From the NCBI RefSeq assembly GCF_000282095.2, contig NZ_AKKC02000014.1:186001-250000 (forward strand): a stretch of 64,000 nt of DNA. The letters run 5' to 3'. Numbering within the stretch: the first letter of the stretch is position 1; each line of letters begins with the position of its first letter. The notes beneath the pieces were generated by a model. The model saw only the letters and a list, made by a program, of their open reading frames with translations, had not been told where the DNA came from and ran no database searches. The translations under genes and the position numbers were made by a program. The DNA is from Rhizobium sp. CF080. GTDB lineage: Bacteria; Pseudomonadota; Alphaproteobacteria; Rhizobiales; Rhizobiaceae. Positions 43,796 through 52,937 of the stretch are shown here, one piece after another.

Positions 43796-44557
43796 ATGAC
43801 GAAACTCGGTTTTCAGCTTTATTGCGCGCGCAATTTTCCGCCGCTTTCCGATGTCCTGAAGAAGGTTGCCCAGGCGGGTTATACCGAGGTGGAAGGTTAT
43901 GGCGGCATCTTTGCGACGCTCGATGAAGCGGGCCTGAAGGCGCTCAAAGGTGATCTCGATGCCAATGGTCTGACCATGCCGACCGGCCATTTCGGCATCG
44001 ATCTTCTCGAAAAAGAGCCGGAACAGGCGCTGCTGATCGCCAAGACGCTCGGTGTCCAGGCGATCTACTGCCCGCATCTCGTCGCCGACCAGCGCCCCAC
44101 CGATGCCGCCGGGTGGTTCGCCTTTGGCCAGCGACTGCAGGACGTCGGCAAACGCTATTGGGATGCCGGCTATACGTTCGGTTGGCACAACCACGACTTC
44201 GAGTTCAAGACGCTGCCGGACGGCTCGACGCCTCAGGAACAGATCCTCGCTGGTGGCCCCGATCTCGCCTGGGAAGCGGATATCGCCTGGGTCATCCGCG
44301 GCGGCGCCGATCCGTTTGCCTGGATCGAGAGCTATGCCAAGCGGATCACCGCCGTCCACGTCAAGGACATCGCACCGGCCGGTGAGAACACGGACGAGGA
44401 CGGCTGGGCGGATGTCGGCTACGGCACCGTTCCGTGGAAGGACCTGATAGCGACTCTCAAGAAGACGTCCGCAAAACATTACGTCCTCGAACACGACAAT
44501 CCGAACGATCTCGACCGGCTGCTGACGCGCTCGATCGCCTCCTTCAAGACCTATTGA
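43796..44557 (+). CDS. Sugar phosphate isomerase/epimerase family protein
   Basis: The 253-residue AP endonuclease 2-like TIM barrel has the metal-site pattern of this family (GYTEVEGYGG, later FGWHNHDFEF, then ITAVHVKDIAP). Members isomerise sugars or inositol derivatives. AAGGGAGG precedes the ATG, and the gene follows the mannosidase by 24 bases. It is followed by a Gfo/Idh/MocA oxidoreductase, a common pairing for oxidation and epimerisation of a free sugar. Confidence 0.88.
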   Translation: MTKLGFQLYCARNFPPLSDVLKKVAQAGYTEVEGYGGIFATLDEAGLKALKGDLDANGLTMPTGHFGIDLLEKEPEQALLIAKTLGVQAIYCPHLVADQRPTDAAGWFAFGQRLQDVGKRYWDAGYTFGWHNHDFEFKTLPDGSTPQEQILAGGPDLAWEADIAWVIRGGADPFAWIESYAKRITAVHVKDIAPAGENTDEDGWADVGYGTVPWKDLIATLKKTSAKHYVLEHDNPNDLDRLLTRSIASFKTY

Positions 44558-44581
44558 TCACATTATTTTCCGGAGTTTTCC

Positions 44582-45715
44582 ATGCCCAAGGAACTTGGCG
44601 TCGGCATCATGGGATGCGGCAATATTTCCACCACCTACTTCAAGCTGTCGCCGCTCTTCAAAGGCCTCAAGGTGCTCGCCTGCGCGGACATCAACGAGCA
44701 GGCCGCCGAAATGCGCGCCGAGGAATACGGCGTCAAGGCGCAATCGATCGAGCAGTTGCTCGCCAATGACGAGCTCGACGTGATCGTCAACCTGACGATC
44801 CCGGCGGCGCATTTTGCCGTCTCCAAGGCGATCCTCGAAGCCGGCAAACATGTCTATTCGGAAAAGCCGTTGGTTATTACGCTTGAGGAAGGCAAGGCGC
44901 TGCAGGCGCTTGCCAGGCAGAAGGGTCTTTCGGTCGGTTGCGCGCCAGACACCTTCCTCGGTGGGGCGCATCAGCTCGCCCGCAAATATATCGACGAGGG
45001 CGGCGTCGGCCGCATCACGTCCGGCACCTGCCACGTCATGAGCCCCGGCATGGAAATGTGGCATCCCAATCCCGGCTTCTTCTTCCTGGAAGGCGGTGGG
45101 CCGATCCTCGATCTCGGGCCCTATTACATTGCCAACCTGATCAACCTGATCGGTCCGGTAAGGCGTGTCGGCGCGCTCACCTCCATGGCGAACCCCACCC
45201 GCACGGTCACCAGCGAGCCGCTGAACGGCCAGATCATCCCGGTCGAAACGCCGACCAATATCCACGCGCTGCTCGAATTCGTCAGCGGCGCGACGATCAC
45301 GCTGTCGGCCAGCTGGGATGTCTGGTCGCATCGCCACGCCAACATGGAACTCTACGGCACCGAGGGCTCGATCTTCGTGCCCGATCCGAACTTCTTCGGC
45401 GGCACGGTCGAGGCAAGCGGCCGCAACAAGGACATCCAGCCGCTGGAGCCCTGGGACCATCCGTTCGGCATCAACAACCAGGAACATCCGCAGGGGCCGC
45501 GGGCCAACTACCGCACAGCCGGCCTGGCGGACATGGCGATAGCGCTGATCGAAGGCCGCGATGCCCGCTGCTCGCTGGAGCGCACGCTCCACGGCGTCGA
45601 CGTGATGACGTCGATCCTGAAGTCCGGCGAGGAAGGGCGGTTCATCGAGCTTTCGACCACCTGCACGCAGCCGGCGGCGCTCGGCATCGACGAGGCGCTG
45701 GCGCTTCTGCGCTGA
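44582..45715 (+). CDS. Gfo/Idh/MocA-family oxidoreductase
   Basis: The 377-residue protein has an N-terminal NAD(P)-binding Rossmann fold (GVGIMGCGNIS) and the family Lys in YSEKPLVITLEEG. A C-terminal beta-sheet domain follows. It should oxidise or reduce a sugar or inositol-like substrate. CGGAG precedes the ATG, 24 bases after the epimerase-like gene. The substrate is not known. Confidence 0.92.
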   Translation: MPKELGVGIMGCGNISTTYFKLSPLFKGLKVLACADINEQAAEMRAEEYGVKAQSIEQLLANDELDVIVNLTIPAAHFAVSKAILEAGKHVYSEKPLVITLEEGKALQALARQKGLSVGCAPDTFLGGAHQLARKYIDEGGVGRITSGTCHVMSPGMEMWHPNPGFFFLEGGGPILDLGPYYIANLINLIGPVRRVGALTSMANPTRTVTSEPLNGQIIPVETPTNIHALLEFVSGATITLSASWDVWSHRHANMELYGTEGSIFVPDPNFFGGTVEASGRNKDIQPLEPWDHPFGINNQEHPQGPRANYRTAGLADMAIALIEGRDARCSLERTLHGVDVMTSILKSGEEGRFIELSTTCTQPAALGIDEALALLR

Positions 45716-45782
45716 TCGGCTATGAATGCGGCGCGCACCGCCTGAGACACCGGCGCGCCGCATTTCACTCGGAGGAAACGAC

Positions 45783-46826
45783 ATGACCTGGCAACCAGCG
45801 TCCAACCGCTACGAAACCATGAAATACAACCGCTGCGGCCGCTCGGGGCTGAAACTCCCGGCGATCTCGCTCGGCCTCTGGCACAATTTCGGCGACGACA
45901 CGCCGCATGACCGCAAGGTGGCGATCGCTCGCAAGGCGTTCGATCTCGGTATCACCCATTTCGATCTAGCCAACAACTATGGCCCGCTGCCGGGCAGCGC
46001 CGAGACGGCTTTCGGCCAGATTCTTCGCGAGGATTTCAAGGGATACCGCGACGAACTGATCATCTCGTCGAAGGCCGGCTACAATATGTGGCCGGGTCCC
46101 TATGGGGAATGGGGCAGCCGCAAATACCTGATCTCCTCCTGCGACCAGAGCCTGAAGCGCATGGGTCTCGACTATGTCGACATCTTCTATTCGCACCGCT
46201 TCGACCCCGATACGCCGCTCGAGGAGACCTGCGGCGCGCTCGACCATATCGTCCGTTCGGGCAGGGCGCTCTATGTCGGCATCTCGTCCTACAATTCCAA
46301 GCGCACCCAGGAAGCGACAGCGATCCTGAAGGAGCTCGGGACGCCGATCCTCATCCACCAGCCGAGCTATTCGATGATCAACCGCTGGGTCGAGGAAGAT
46401 GGCCTGCTCGACACGCTCGAAAACCTCGGCATCGGCTCGATCGTCTTCTCGCCGCTCGCCCAAGGCATGCTGACCTCGAAATATCTCGGCGGCATTCCGG
46501 AAGGCAGCCGCGCCGCTCAGGGCAAGTCGCTGCGGCCGGCCTTCCTCAACGACCGGAACATCGCCAACCTCAAGGCGCTCAACGCAATCGCCGAAAAGCG
46601 CGGCCAGACGCTGGCGCAGATGGCGCTCGCATGGGTCCTGCGGGGCGGCCGCGTGACCACGGCGCTGATCGGCGCCAGCCGTCCGGAACAGGTCGAGGAT
46701 TGCGTCACGTCGCTCGACAATCTCGAGTTCACGGCAGCCGAACTGGCCGAGATCGACACCTATGCCAAGGACGCCGATATCAACCTCTGGGCCAAGTCGG
46801 CCGAGCGGGCAGGGCCGGCGCGGTAA
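45783..46826 (+). CDS. Aldo/keto reductase, YghZ-like
   Basis: The 347-residue barrel has the aldo-keto reductase tetrad pattern (FDLANNYGP for Asp and Tyr, IISSKAGYNMWPGPYG for Lys, FYSHRFDPDTP for His). The length and HQPSYSMINRWVEEDGL stretch fit the subgroup that includes L-glyceraldehyde 3-phosphate reductase YghZ. GGAGG precedes the ATG at 45783. Its place in the glycan operon suggests reduction of a sugar aldehyde. Confidence 0.9.
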   Translation: MTWQPASNRYETMKYNRCGRSGLKLPAISLGLWHNFGDDTPHDRKVAIARKAFDLGITHFDLANNYGPLPGSAETAFGQILREDFKGYRDELIISSKAGYNMWPGPYGEWGSRKYLISSCDQSLKRMGLDYVDIFYSHRFDPDTPLEETCGALDHIVRSGRALYVGISSYNSKRTQEATAILKELGTPILIHQPSYSMINRWVEEDGLLDTLENLGIGSIVFSPLAQGMLTSKYLGGIPEGSRAAQGKSLRPAFLNDRNIANLKALNAIAEKRGQTLAQMALAWVLRGGRVTTALIGASRPEQVEDCVTSLDNLEFTAAELAEIDTYAKDADINLWAKSAERAGPAR

Positions 46827-46849
46827 GGGAAAGAGCGGCTTCAGGCTAC

Positions 46850-46894
46850 CCCCTCATCCCTGCGGGGAGAAGGTGGCGGCAGCCGGATGAGGGG
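46850..46894. repeat. Short intergenic repeat with inverted ends (RIME-like)
   Basis: Ten-base inverted ends (CCCCTCATCC at 46850-46859, GGATGAGGGG at 46885-46894) flank a G-rich core with CGGGGAGAAGGTGG. This pattern is common between genes in rhizobial genomes as short mosaic repeats. It lies in the 101-base gap between the reductase and GH43 genes, 33 bases before the latter. Confidence 0.75.
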
Positions 46895-46927
46895 CCAAGA
46901 CACAGTTTCTATTTTGGGAGGGAGACC

Positions 46928-48541
46928 ATGATCCGCAACCCGATCCTGCCGGGCTTCAATCCGGATCCGTCCATCTGCCGCGTTGGCGAGGATTATTACA
47001 TCGCCACCTCGACTTTCGAATGGTATCCCGGTGTGCAGATCCATCATTCGCGCGATCTGGTGAACTGGACGCTCAAGCGCCGGCCCTTGGAGCGGGCAAG
47101 TCAACTCGACATGCGTGGCAATCCCGACAGCTGCGGCATCTGGGCGCCGTGCCTTTCCTATTCCGACGGGCTGTTTTTCCTGGTCTATACAGACGTCAAG
47201 CGCTTCGACGGCAATTTCAAGGACGCCCACAATTACATCGTCACCTCGCCGACCATCGAGGGCGAATGGTCCGATCCGATCTATGTGAACTCCTCCGGGT
47301 TCGACCCCTCGCTCTTCCATGACGACGACGGCCGCAAGTGGTTCCTCAACATGCAATGGAACCACCGTACCGAGAGTTACGGCGGAGCGCCGAAGCATCC
47401 CGCCTTCGACGGCATCCTGCTGCAGGAGTGGGATTTTAAGGCGAGGGCGCTTAAAGGGCCAATCAAGAACATCTTTGCCGGCAGCCCGCTCGGCCTGGTC
47501 GAGGGCCCCCATGTCTTCAAGCGCAAAGGCTGGTATTACCTGACCACCGCCGAAGGCGGCACCGGTTACGACCATGCCGTCACCATGGCGCGCTCGCGCT
47601 CGATCGACGGGCCGTATGAGATGCACCCGCAGACGCATCTCATCACTTCCAAGGATCATCCGAACGCGGTGCTGCAGCGCGCCGGTCATGGCCAATATGT
47701 CGAAACGCCGGAAGGCGAGGCTTACCACACCCATCTCTGCGGCCGGCCGCTATCGCCGCAACGCCGCTGCACGCTCGGCCGCGAAACGGCGATCCAGAAA
47801 TGCATCTGGGAGGACGATTGGCTTTATCTCGCCCAGGGTGGCGTTGTGCCGGATGTCGACGTGCCGGCGCCGGGCGATGGCAGGCGCATCGAAGCGCCTG
47901 CCCGCATCGAGCGCTCATTCGACGACAAGATCCTGCCGCCGGAATTCCAGTGGCTGCGCACGCCGCATCCGGAACGTCTGTTCAGCCTGGCCGAGCGCCC
48001 AGGGCATCTGCGCCTTTTCGGCCGCGAAAGCATCGGTTCTTGGTTCGAGCAATCGCTGGTCGCTCGCCGGCAGGAACACCATTCCTTCCGGGCCGAGACG
48101 GTGGTCGATTTCTCACCCGACACCTATCAGCAGGTCGCAGGGCTGACCCACTATTACAATCGCCACAAGTTCCATTCGCTGGTGGTGACCCTGCACGAAA
48201 AGCTCGGCCGGGTGGTGATGATCTTCTCCTGCCCCGGCGATTTCCCGCATGGGCGGATGAGCTTTCCGGCAGGCAGCGGCGTTTCCGTCCCCGAGGGGCC
48301 GGTGCATCTGGCAATGCAGATCCGTGACAACGACCTGCAGTTCCTCTGGCGCGCCGGCGGCTCCAACGACTGGCAGGAGCTTGGCCCGGTGCTTGATGCC
48401 GGCGTCATCTCCGACGAGGGCGGCCGCGGCGAACATGGCTCCTTCACCGGCGCATTCGTTGGCCTCTTCGCCTTCGATACGTCGGGCCGCGCGAAGACGG
48501 CGGATTTCGATTACTTTGTTTATGAACCGCTAATGCAGTAA
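46928..48541 (+). CDS. GH43-family glycosidase, beta-xylosidase-like
   Basis: The 537-residue protein has a five-bladed propeller with the GH43 triad: base Asp13 in FNPDPSICR, pKa-setting Asp126 in GFDPSLF, and acid Glu192 in GLVEGPHVFK. A C-terminal beta-sandwich (DUF1349-like) follows, typical of beta-xylosidases. No signal peptide is present, so it acts on imported sugars. The frame is open far upstream, but GGGAGGGAGACC before the ATG at 46928 and the conserved start fix it there. It ends the glycan operon. Confidence 0.92.
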   Translation: MIRNPILPGFNPDPSICRVGEDYYIATSTFEWYPGVQIHHSRDLVNWTLKRRPLERASQLDMRGNPDSCGIWAPCLSYSDGLFFLVYTDVKRFDGNFKDAHNYIVTSPTIEGEWSDPIYVNSSGFDPSLFHDDDGRKWFLNMQWNHRTESYGGAPKHPAFDGILLQEWDFKARALKGPIKNIFAGSPLGLVEGPHVFKRKGWYYLTTAEGGTGYDHAVTMARSRSIDGPYEMHPQTHLITSKDHPNAVLQRAGHGQYVETPEGEAYHTHLCGRPLSPQRRCTLGRETAIQKCIWEDDWLYLAQGGVVPDVDVPAPGDGRRIEAPARIERSFDDKILPPEFQWLRTPHPERLFSLAERPGHLRLFGRESIGSWFEQSLVARRQEHHSFRAETVVDFSPDTYQQVAGLTHYYNRHKFHSLVVTLHEKLGRVVMIFSCPGDFPHGRMSFPAGSGVSVPEGPVHLAMQIRDNDLQFLWRAGGSNDWQELGPVLDAGVISDEGGRGEHGSFTGAFVGLFAFDTSGRAKTADFDYFVYEPLMQ

Positions 48542-48666
48542 ATCATAAATCTCAGGAAATCAGCGGAACACCTTAATTTTATTACAAAAATGTAATGAAG
48601 CAATTCAGATATGGTTCATCATTCGGGTCCTAGTTTCCGGGCGTGGTCAACACGAGGAGACACCTG

Positions 48667-48999
48667 ATGAAAACGTTCTTTGCAATCCTTCTTTCCGCAA
48701 CCGTGCTTGCCGCTCCGCTGGCTGCCCAGGCGCAGGATCGTCATTCCGGTCCGGATCGGACCCGGACGGTGACCCGCACCGTGACGGTTCAGAAGAAGGT
48801 CGTGGTCGTCAAGCCGCGCTGGTCGAAGGGTCATCGCATGACCGCAGCCGAGCGTCGCCGCATGGCGGAAATCCGCGATTATCGCCGTTACCGCCTGTCG
48901 GCTCCGCCGCGCGGTTATCACTGGGTCAAGGTCGACAACGACTTCCTGCTGGTCGGCATCGCCACCGGCGTGATTTCGAGCTTTATCGCGGCTCGCTAA
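48667..48999 (+). CDS. RcnB-like periplasmic protein
   Basis: A 110-residue protein with a signal peptide of about 22 residues (ending AQA), a basic middle part, and a C-terminal segment (RDYRRYRLSAPPRGYHWVKVDNDFLL in part) that matches the RcnB family, named for a nickel/cobalt homeostasis protein. A final hydrophobic stretch (LVGIATGVISSFI) follows. GAGGAG precedes the ATG at 48667. Its metal role is not shown. It stands alone between the sugar and zinc loci. Confidence 0.82.
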   Translation: MKTFFAILLSATVLAAPLAAQAQDRHSGPDRTRTVTRTVTVQKKVVVVKPRWSKGHRMTAAERRRMAEIRDYRRYRLSAPPRGYHWVKVDNDFLLVGIATGVISSFIAAR

Positions 49000-49008
49000 A
49001 AACAGACC

Positions 49009-49044
49009 GGCCTGCGGGGGTGTTTGCCTTCCCACCCGCAGGCC
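49009..49044. terminator. Strong hairpin after the RcnB-like gene, possible terminator
   Basis: A perfect ten-pair stem (49009-49018 with 49035-49044) with a 16-base loop lies just after the stop at 48999 and before the convergent znuA end. It has no T run on either side, so it may instead be a factor-assisted stop or an RNA 3' stabiliser. Confidence 0.5.
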
Positions 49045-49096
49045 TCACACATTCGCCGCTATGCATGCCGGCGACCGTGCTTTTTGGTGCCTGATC

Positions 49097-50104
49097 TCAA
49101 GTCCCTTGCGACAGGCAAGTCTTCATGGAGCTCGCAAGCCCGCGCATCAGCTCGAAATAGAGGCCGGGACCCGGCTTTAGCGTCGCCGCTTCCGGGTCGA
49201 GCGTGCCTGAACGGGCAGGAGTCCCTTCGGTCACCACCGCCACCAGCTTCGGTTCGAACTGCGGTTCGGCGAAGACACAGGTTGCGCCGAGCTCCTTCAC
49301 CTTTTTCTGGATCTGGCCGACGCGCTCGGCACCCGGCATGGTTTCCGGGCTCACCGTGATCGAACCGGCGACGCTCACTCCGTACCGGTGTTCGAAATAC
49401 TGATAGGCATCATGGAAGACGATGAAGGGCTTGTGCTTGACGGGCGCAATCGTCGTCTTGAGTTCGGCGTCGAGCGCATCGATATCCTTCATCAGCGCCG
49501 CGCCGTTTGCCTGATAGGCGGCGGCATTCGCCGGGTCGGCACTGACCAGCGTCTTTTCGATTTCCGCCGCCATCGCCTTGGCATTCATCGGGTCGAGCCA
49601 GAGATGGGTGTCGAAGCCGCCGTGATCATGATGGTCATCGTCGTGGTCCGCGTGATCGTCGGCGGGCTGGTCATGGTCGCCATGTGGATGGTCGTCATCG
49701 TCGTGTGCCTCTGCCCCTTCATGCCCGTGGTCATGGGCCTCGAAGGCGCCGCTTTCGCGGAAGGGCAGTTTTTCCATTCCAGGCGCATGCTCCAGCTCGA
49801 TCACCGTTGCCGAAGCGGCCAGCGCATCCAGCGGCTTTTCGAGAAAGGCCTCGATGCCGGGGCCGACCCAGAAGATCACATCGGCGCCTTCGATGGCGGC
49901 GGCGTTGGAGGGTTTCAGCGAGAACGTGTGCGGTGAGGCGGCGCCGTCGACGATCAGTTTCGGCTCGCCGACGCCCTTCATGATCGAAGCGACAAGCGAA
50001 TGGATGGGCTTGATCGAAACCACCACGTCCGGCGCTGCGGAACCTGTGCCTGCACTGGCGGAAAACACCGCGGCGGAGAGGAGGGAAATCGAAGCCAGTT
50101 TCAT
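49097..50104 (-). CDS. znuA: Zinc ABC transporter substrate-binding protein ZnuA
   Basis: The 335-residue periplasmic protein has a signal peptide (MKLASISLLSAAVF, cut near GSAA). An SIKPIHSL start carries a metal-ligand His, and a long acidic, His-rich loop (about residues 125-165, many HD repeats) is typical of ZnuA. The other ligand sites are in DTHLWLDP and IVFHDAYQYFEHRYG. AAGGA lies six bases before the ATG at 50104. It diverges from znuC, with operator-like repeats between them. Confidence 0.95.
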   Translation of the reverse strand: MKLASISLLSAAVFSASAGTGSAAPDVVVSIKPIHSLVASIMKGVGEPKLIVDGAASPHTFSLKPSNAAAIEGADVIFWVGPGIEAFLEKPLDALAASATVIELEHAPGMEKLPFRESGAFEAHDHGHEGAEAHDDDDHPHGDHDQPADDHADHDDDHHDHGGFDTHLWLDPMNAKAMAAEIEKTLVSADPANAAAYQANGAALMKDIDALDAELKTTIAPVKHKPFIVFHDAYQYFEHRYGVSVAGSITVSPETMPGAERVGQIQKKVKELGATCVFAEPQFEPKLVAVVTEGTPARSGTLDPEAATLKPGPGLYFELMRGLASSMKTCLSQGT

Positions 50105-50125
50105 GCCGCGTCCTTGCATTGCATC

Positions 50126-50161
50126 GTAATGTTATTACATCAATTGCGTTATGCTATAACG
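50126..50161. promoter_or_regulatory. Two inverted repeats between znuA and znuC, probable Zur operators
   Basis: GTAATGTTATTAC (50126-50138, arms of five around three bases) and CGTTATGCTATAACG (50147-50161, arms of six around three bases) lie in the 95-base gap. Both resemble the AT-rich GTTAT-containing palindromes bound by alphaproteobacterial Zur, and zur itself is the last gene of the plus-strand operon. They could let Zur repress both directions when zinc is plentiful. Confidence 0.8.
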
Positions 50162-50199
50162 TGTGTCATAGCCACGGACAACAGGGAATCCGGAAAAAC

Positions 50200-51105
50200 A
50201 TGCTGATGTCCAATCGGGCGCGCGCCCCCAAACCTGAAAGCCAGCTCGTGTCGCTTGCCAATGCCGGCATCCGTCGCGATGGTCGCTGGCTGGTGCGGGG
50301 CGTCGACTTCTCGATCCGCCGCGGCGAGGTGGTGACGCTGATCGGCCCGAACGGCGCCGGCAAGTCGACCACCGCAAAACTCGCGATCGGCGTGCTGCGC
50401 CCGGACGAGGGATCGGTCGCCCGGCTGTCCGGCCTTCGCGTCGGTTATGTCCCGCAGAAGCTGGCGATCGACTGGACCATGCCGCTCTCCGTGCGCCGCC
50501 TGATGCGGCTGACCGGCCCGCTTGGCGATGCCGATCTTCAGGCTGCGCTGGTATCGACCGGCATTCCCCATCTTATCGATGCCGAAGTCCAGCATCTGTC
50601 CGGCGGCGAGTTCCAGCGGGCGCTTTTGGCTCGGGCGATTGCCCGCAAGCCGGATCTGATGGTCCTCGACGAACCCGTCCAGGGCGTCGACTTTGCCGGA
50701 GAGAGTGCGCTTTACGACCTGATCCGCTCTATCCGCACGACGACCGGCTGCGGCATCCTGATGATCTCCCACGATTTGCATATGGTGATGGCCGGCACCG
50801 ACACCGTCATTTGCCTCAACGGCCATGTCTGCTGCCGCGGCACGCCGGAAGTGGTGAGCCAGAGCGCCGACTACCTGAAACTCTTCGGCAGTTCACGTTC
50901 GCTGGCGGTCTACAGCCATCACCACGATCACACTCACCTGCCGGACGGCCGGGTGATGCATGGCGACGGTTCGGTCACCGATCACTGCCATCCCGATGAC
51001 GGGCACCATCATCAGGAGGCGCACGACCACGCGCATGATCACGATCATTCGCATCACCACCACCATGGAGATCATGCCGTGGTGAAGGGAGAGGGCCGTG
51101 TTTGA
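50200..51105 (+). CDS. znuC: Zinc ABC transporter ATPase ZnuC
   Basis: The 301-residue ATPase has Walker A GPNGAGKST, signature LSGGEFQRALLARA and Walker B LMVLDEPVQGVD. The last 60 residues form a His-rich tail (HHHDHTHLPDG and further HD runs) common in rhizobial ZnuC and likely to bind zinc. I start at the ATG at 50200 because earlier codons read as promoter. znuB overlaps its last eight bases. Confidence 0.94.
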   Translation: MLMSNRARAPKPESQLVSLANAGIRRDGRWLVRGVDFSIRRGEVVTLIGPNGAGKSTTAKLAIGVLRPDEGSVARLSGLRVGYVPQKLAIDWTMPLSVRRLMRLTGPLGDADLQAALVSTGIPHLIDAEVQHLSGGEFQRALLARAIARKPDLMVLDEPVQGVDFAGESALYDLIRSIRTTTGCGILMISHDLHMVMAGTDTVICLNGHVCCRGTPEVVSQSADYLKLFGSSRSLAVYSHHHDHTHLPDGRVMHGDGSVTDHCHPDDGHHHQEAHDHAHDHDHSHHHHHGDHAVVKGEGRV

Positions 51106-51922
51106 CGACTTCTTCACCCGCGCCCTCGTTGCCGGCATCGGTGTCGCACTGACCGCCGGCCCGCTCGGCTGTTTCGTCGTGTGGCGGCGGATGGCCTATT
51201 TCGGCGATACGATGGCCCATTCGGCGCTGCTCGGCGTGGCGCTGTCGCTGTTTTTTCAGATCAATCTGCTGATCGCCGTCTTCGGCGTCGCGGTCGTCGT
51301 GTCGCTGCTGCTTCTGGCGCTGCAGCGGCGGCAGTCGCTTTCGGCGGATGCGCTGCTCGGCATTCTCTCCCATTCGGCGCTGGCGATCGGCCTCGTGCTC
51401 GTCGCCTTCATGACCTGGGTCAGGATCGACCTCATCGCCTTCCTGTTCGGCGATATTCTCGCCGTGACCCGCACCGATATCGCGCTGATCTGGGGTGGCG
51501 GCGTGCTCGTGCTTGCAGCGCTCGTCTGGCTGTGGCGGCCGCTGATCGCATCGACGGTCAGCGAGGATGTGGCGGAAGCGGAGGGCATGAAGCCGGCGCA
51601 GACAAGGCTGCTCTTCATGCTGCTGATGGCGCTTGTCATCGCCATCGCCATGAAGATCGTCGGCATCATGCTGATCACCGCGCTTTTGATCATCCCGGCC
51701 GCGACGGCCAGACGCTTTTCCGCAAGTCCGGAACTGATGGCGGTGCTCGCCTCGCTGATAGGCGCGCTCGCGGTGATCGGCGGCTTGTTCGGTTCGCTGC
51801 ACTATGACACGCCGTCCGGCCCTTCCATTGTGGTCGCGGCGCTCTTACTTTTCATTTTAAGCCTGCTTCCGGCAGCGGGGAAAAACACGGCCGACAGGGC
51901 CGGCAACCAAGGAGTGCGATGA
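51098..51922 (+). CDS. znuB: Zinc ABC transporter permease ZnuB
   Basis: The 274-residue protein has eight or nine helices and the ABC-3 family pattern (GPLGCFVVWRRMAYFGDTMAHSA in part, later KIVGIMLITALLIIPAATA). It starts at GTG eight bases before the znuC stop, after AAGGGAGAGG. The zur gene begins at its stop. Confidence 0.94.
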   Translation: MFDDFFTRALVAGIGVALTAGPLGCFVVWRRMAYFGDTMAHSALLGVALSLFFQINLLIAVFGVAVVVSLLLLALQRRQSLSADALLGILSHSALAIGLVLVAFMTWVRIDLIAFLFGDILAVTRTDIALIWGGGVLVLAALVWLWRPLIASTVSEDVAEAEGMKPAQTRLLFMLLMALVIAIAMKIVGIMLITALLIIPAATARRFSASPELMAVLASLIGALAVIGGLFGSLHYDTPSGPSIVVAALLLFILSLLPAAGKNTADRAGNQGVR

Positions 51923-52362
51923 TGAACGCACCAGTATCCACACCGACATCCGCTCCGGCGCTGACCAAGAACCAGTCGCTCGTCTTCGACGTTCTCGACC
52001 GCGCCGATGCTCCCATGAGCGCCTATACGATCCTCGACCGCCTGCGCGACCACGGTTTTCGCGCGCCTCTGCAGGTCTACCGGGCGCTCGACAAGCTCCT
52101 GGAATTCGGCATGGTGCATCGGCTGGAAAGCCTCAATGCCTTCGTCGCCTGCGCCCATCCGGAAAGCGAATGCTGCGGCAAGGGGCACGGCCACGGGCAT
52201 GGCACGGTTGCCTTTGCGATCTGCGAGAGCTGCGGCCATGTGTCTGAATTCCACGACCACGAAGTCGACCACCGCCTGGGCGACTGGGCGAAAGCCAAGA
52301 ATTTCAAGCCCGCCAAGACGACCATCGAAATCCGCGGTCTGTGCGGTGCCTGCGCTGCCTAA
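51919..52362 (+). CDS. zur: Zinc uptake regulator Zur (Fur family)
   Basis: The 147-residue Fur-family repressor has a winged helix in the first 75 residues (PMSAYTILDRLRDHGFRAPLQVYRAL in part), metal-binding His/Cys in ECCGKGHGHGHG, and two CxxC pairs (CESC, CGAC) for structural zinc. It starts on ATGATG overlapping the znuB stop. It should repress znuA and znuCB-zur. Its stop overlaps that of the convergent carbonic anhydrase gene by four bases. Confidence 0.93.
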   Translation: MMNAPVSTPTSAPALTKNQSLVFDVLDRADAPMSAYTILDRLRDHGFRAPLQVYRALDKLLEFGMVHRLESLNAFVACAHPESECCGKGHGHGHGTVAFAICESCGHVSEFHDHEVDHRLGDWAKAKNFKPAKTTIEIRGLCGACAA

Positions 52363-52886
52363 AGAAGCCGGAGGTCACGGGCGAACCGCTTCCAGTTGGC
52401 GATGTAACGGACCGCCGACTGTCTCAGTTTCTCGACCGCCTCATCGTCGAGCACCCGCATCACTTTCGCCGGCGAGCCGACGATCAGGGAATTGTCGGGA
52501 AATTCCTTGCCTTCGGTGACCAGCGCATTGGCACCGACCAGGCAATTCTTTCCGATCTTCGCGCCGTTCAGGATCGTCGCGCCCATGCCGACCAGCGAGT
52601 TGTCGCCGATCGTGCAGCCATGGATGATCGCGTGGTGGCCGATCGTGCAGTTCTCGCCCAATGTCACCGGATAGCGCGGATCCGTATGGATCATCACGCC
52701 TTCCTGGATGTTGGTACCTTTGCCCACCATGATCGGCTCGTTGTCGCCGCGCAGCACCGAACCGAACCAGATGCCGACATCCTCGCCGAGTTCCACCTTG
52801 CCGATGACGGTCGCATCCGGCGCCAGCCAGAAACGATCGGGGCCGGGGGTTTTCGGTTCGAATTCTCCGAGAGCGTAAAGCGGCAT
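52359..52886 (-). CDS. Gamma carbonic anhydrase-family protein
   Basis: The 175-residue protein is a left-handed beta-helix of hexapeptide repeats with the three zinc His at 67, 84 and 89 (MIHTDPRYP, TIGHHAIIHG). Many bacterial members (YrdA, PaaY type) have low or unproven carbonic anhydrase activity, so the reaction is uncertain. It lies 51 bases after the FAH-family gene on the same strand. Confidence 0.9.
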   Translation of the reverse strand: MPLYALGEFEPKTPGPDRFWLAPDATVIGKVELGEDVGIWFGSVLRGDNEPIMVGKGTNIQEGVMIHTDPRYPVTLGENCTIGHHAIIHGCTIGDNSLVGMGATILNGAKIGKNCLVGANALVTEGKEFPDNSLIVGSPAKVMRVLDDEAVEKLRQSAVRYIANWKRFARDLRLL

Positions 52887-52937
52887 GGTTCTCCTCCCAG
52901 ACTGGCGCGTCAGCAGATTTGGCGCCGGGCCGTTGCG

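Noticed and set aside
41354..44494. 1046-residue open frame on the minus strand
   Set aside because: It runs opposite the GH2 mannosidase and epimerase-like genes, both of which have clear active-site motifs. The antisense protein has none.
46088..46927. Upstream extension of the GH43 frame (280 extra codons)
   Set aside because: This part overlaps the aldo/keto reductase gene in another frame, and a strong ribosome site stands before the conserved GH43 start at 46928.
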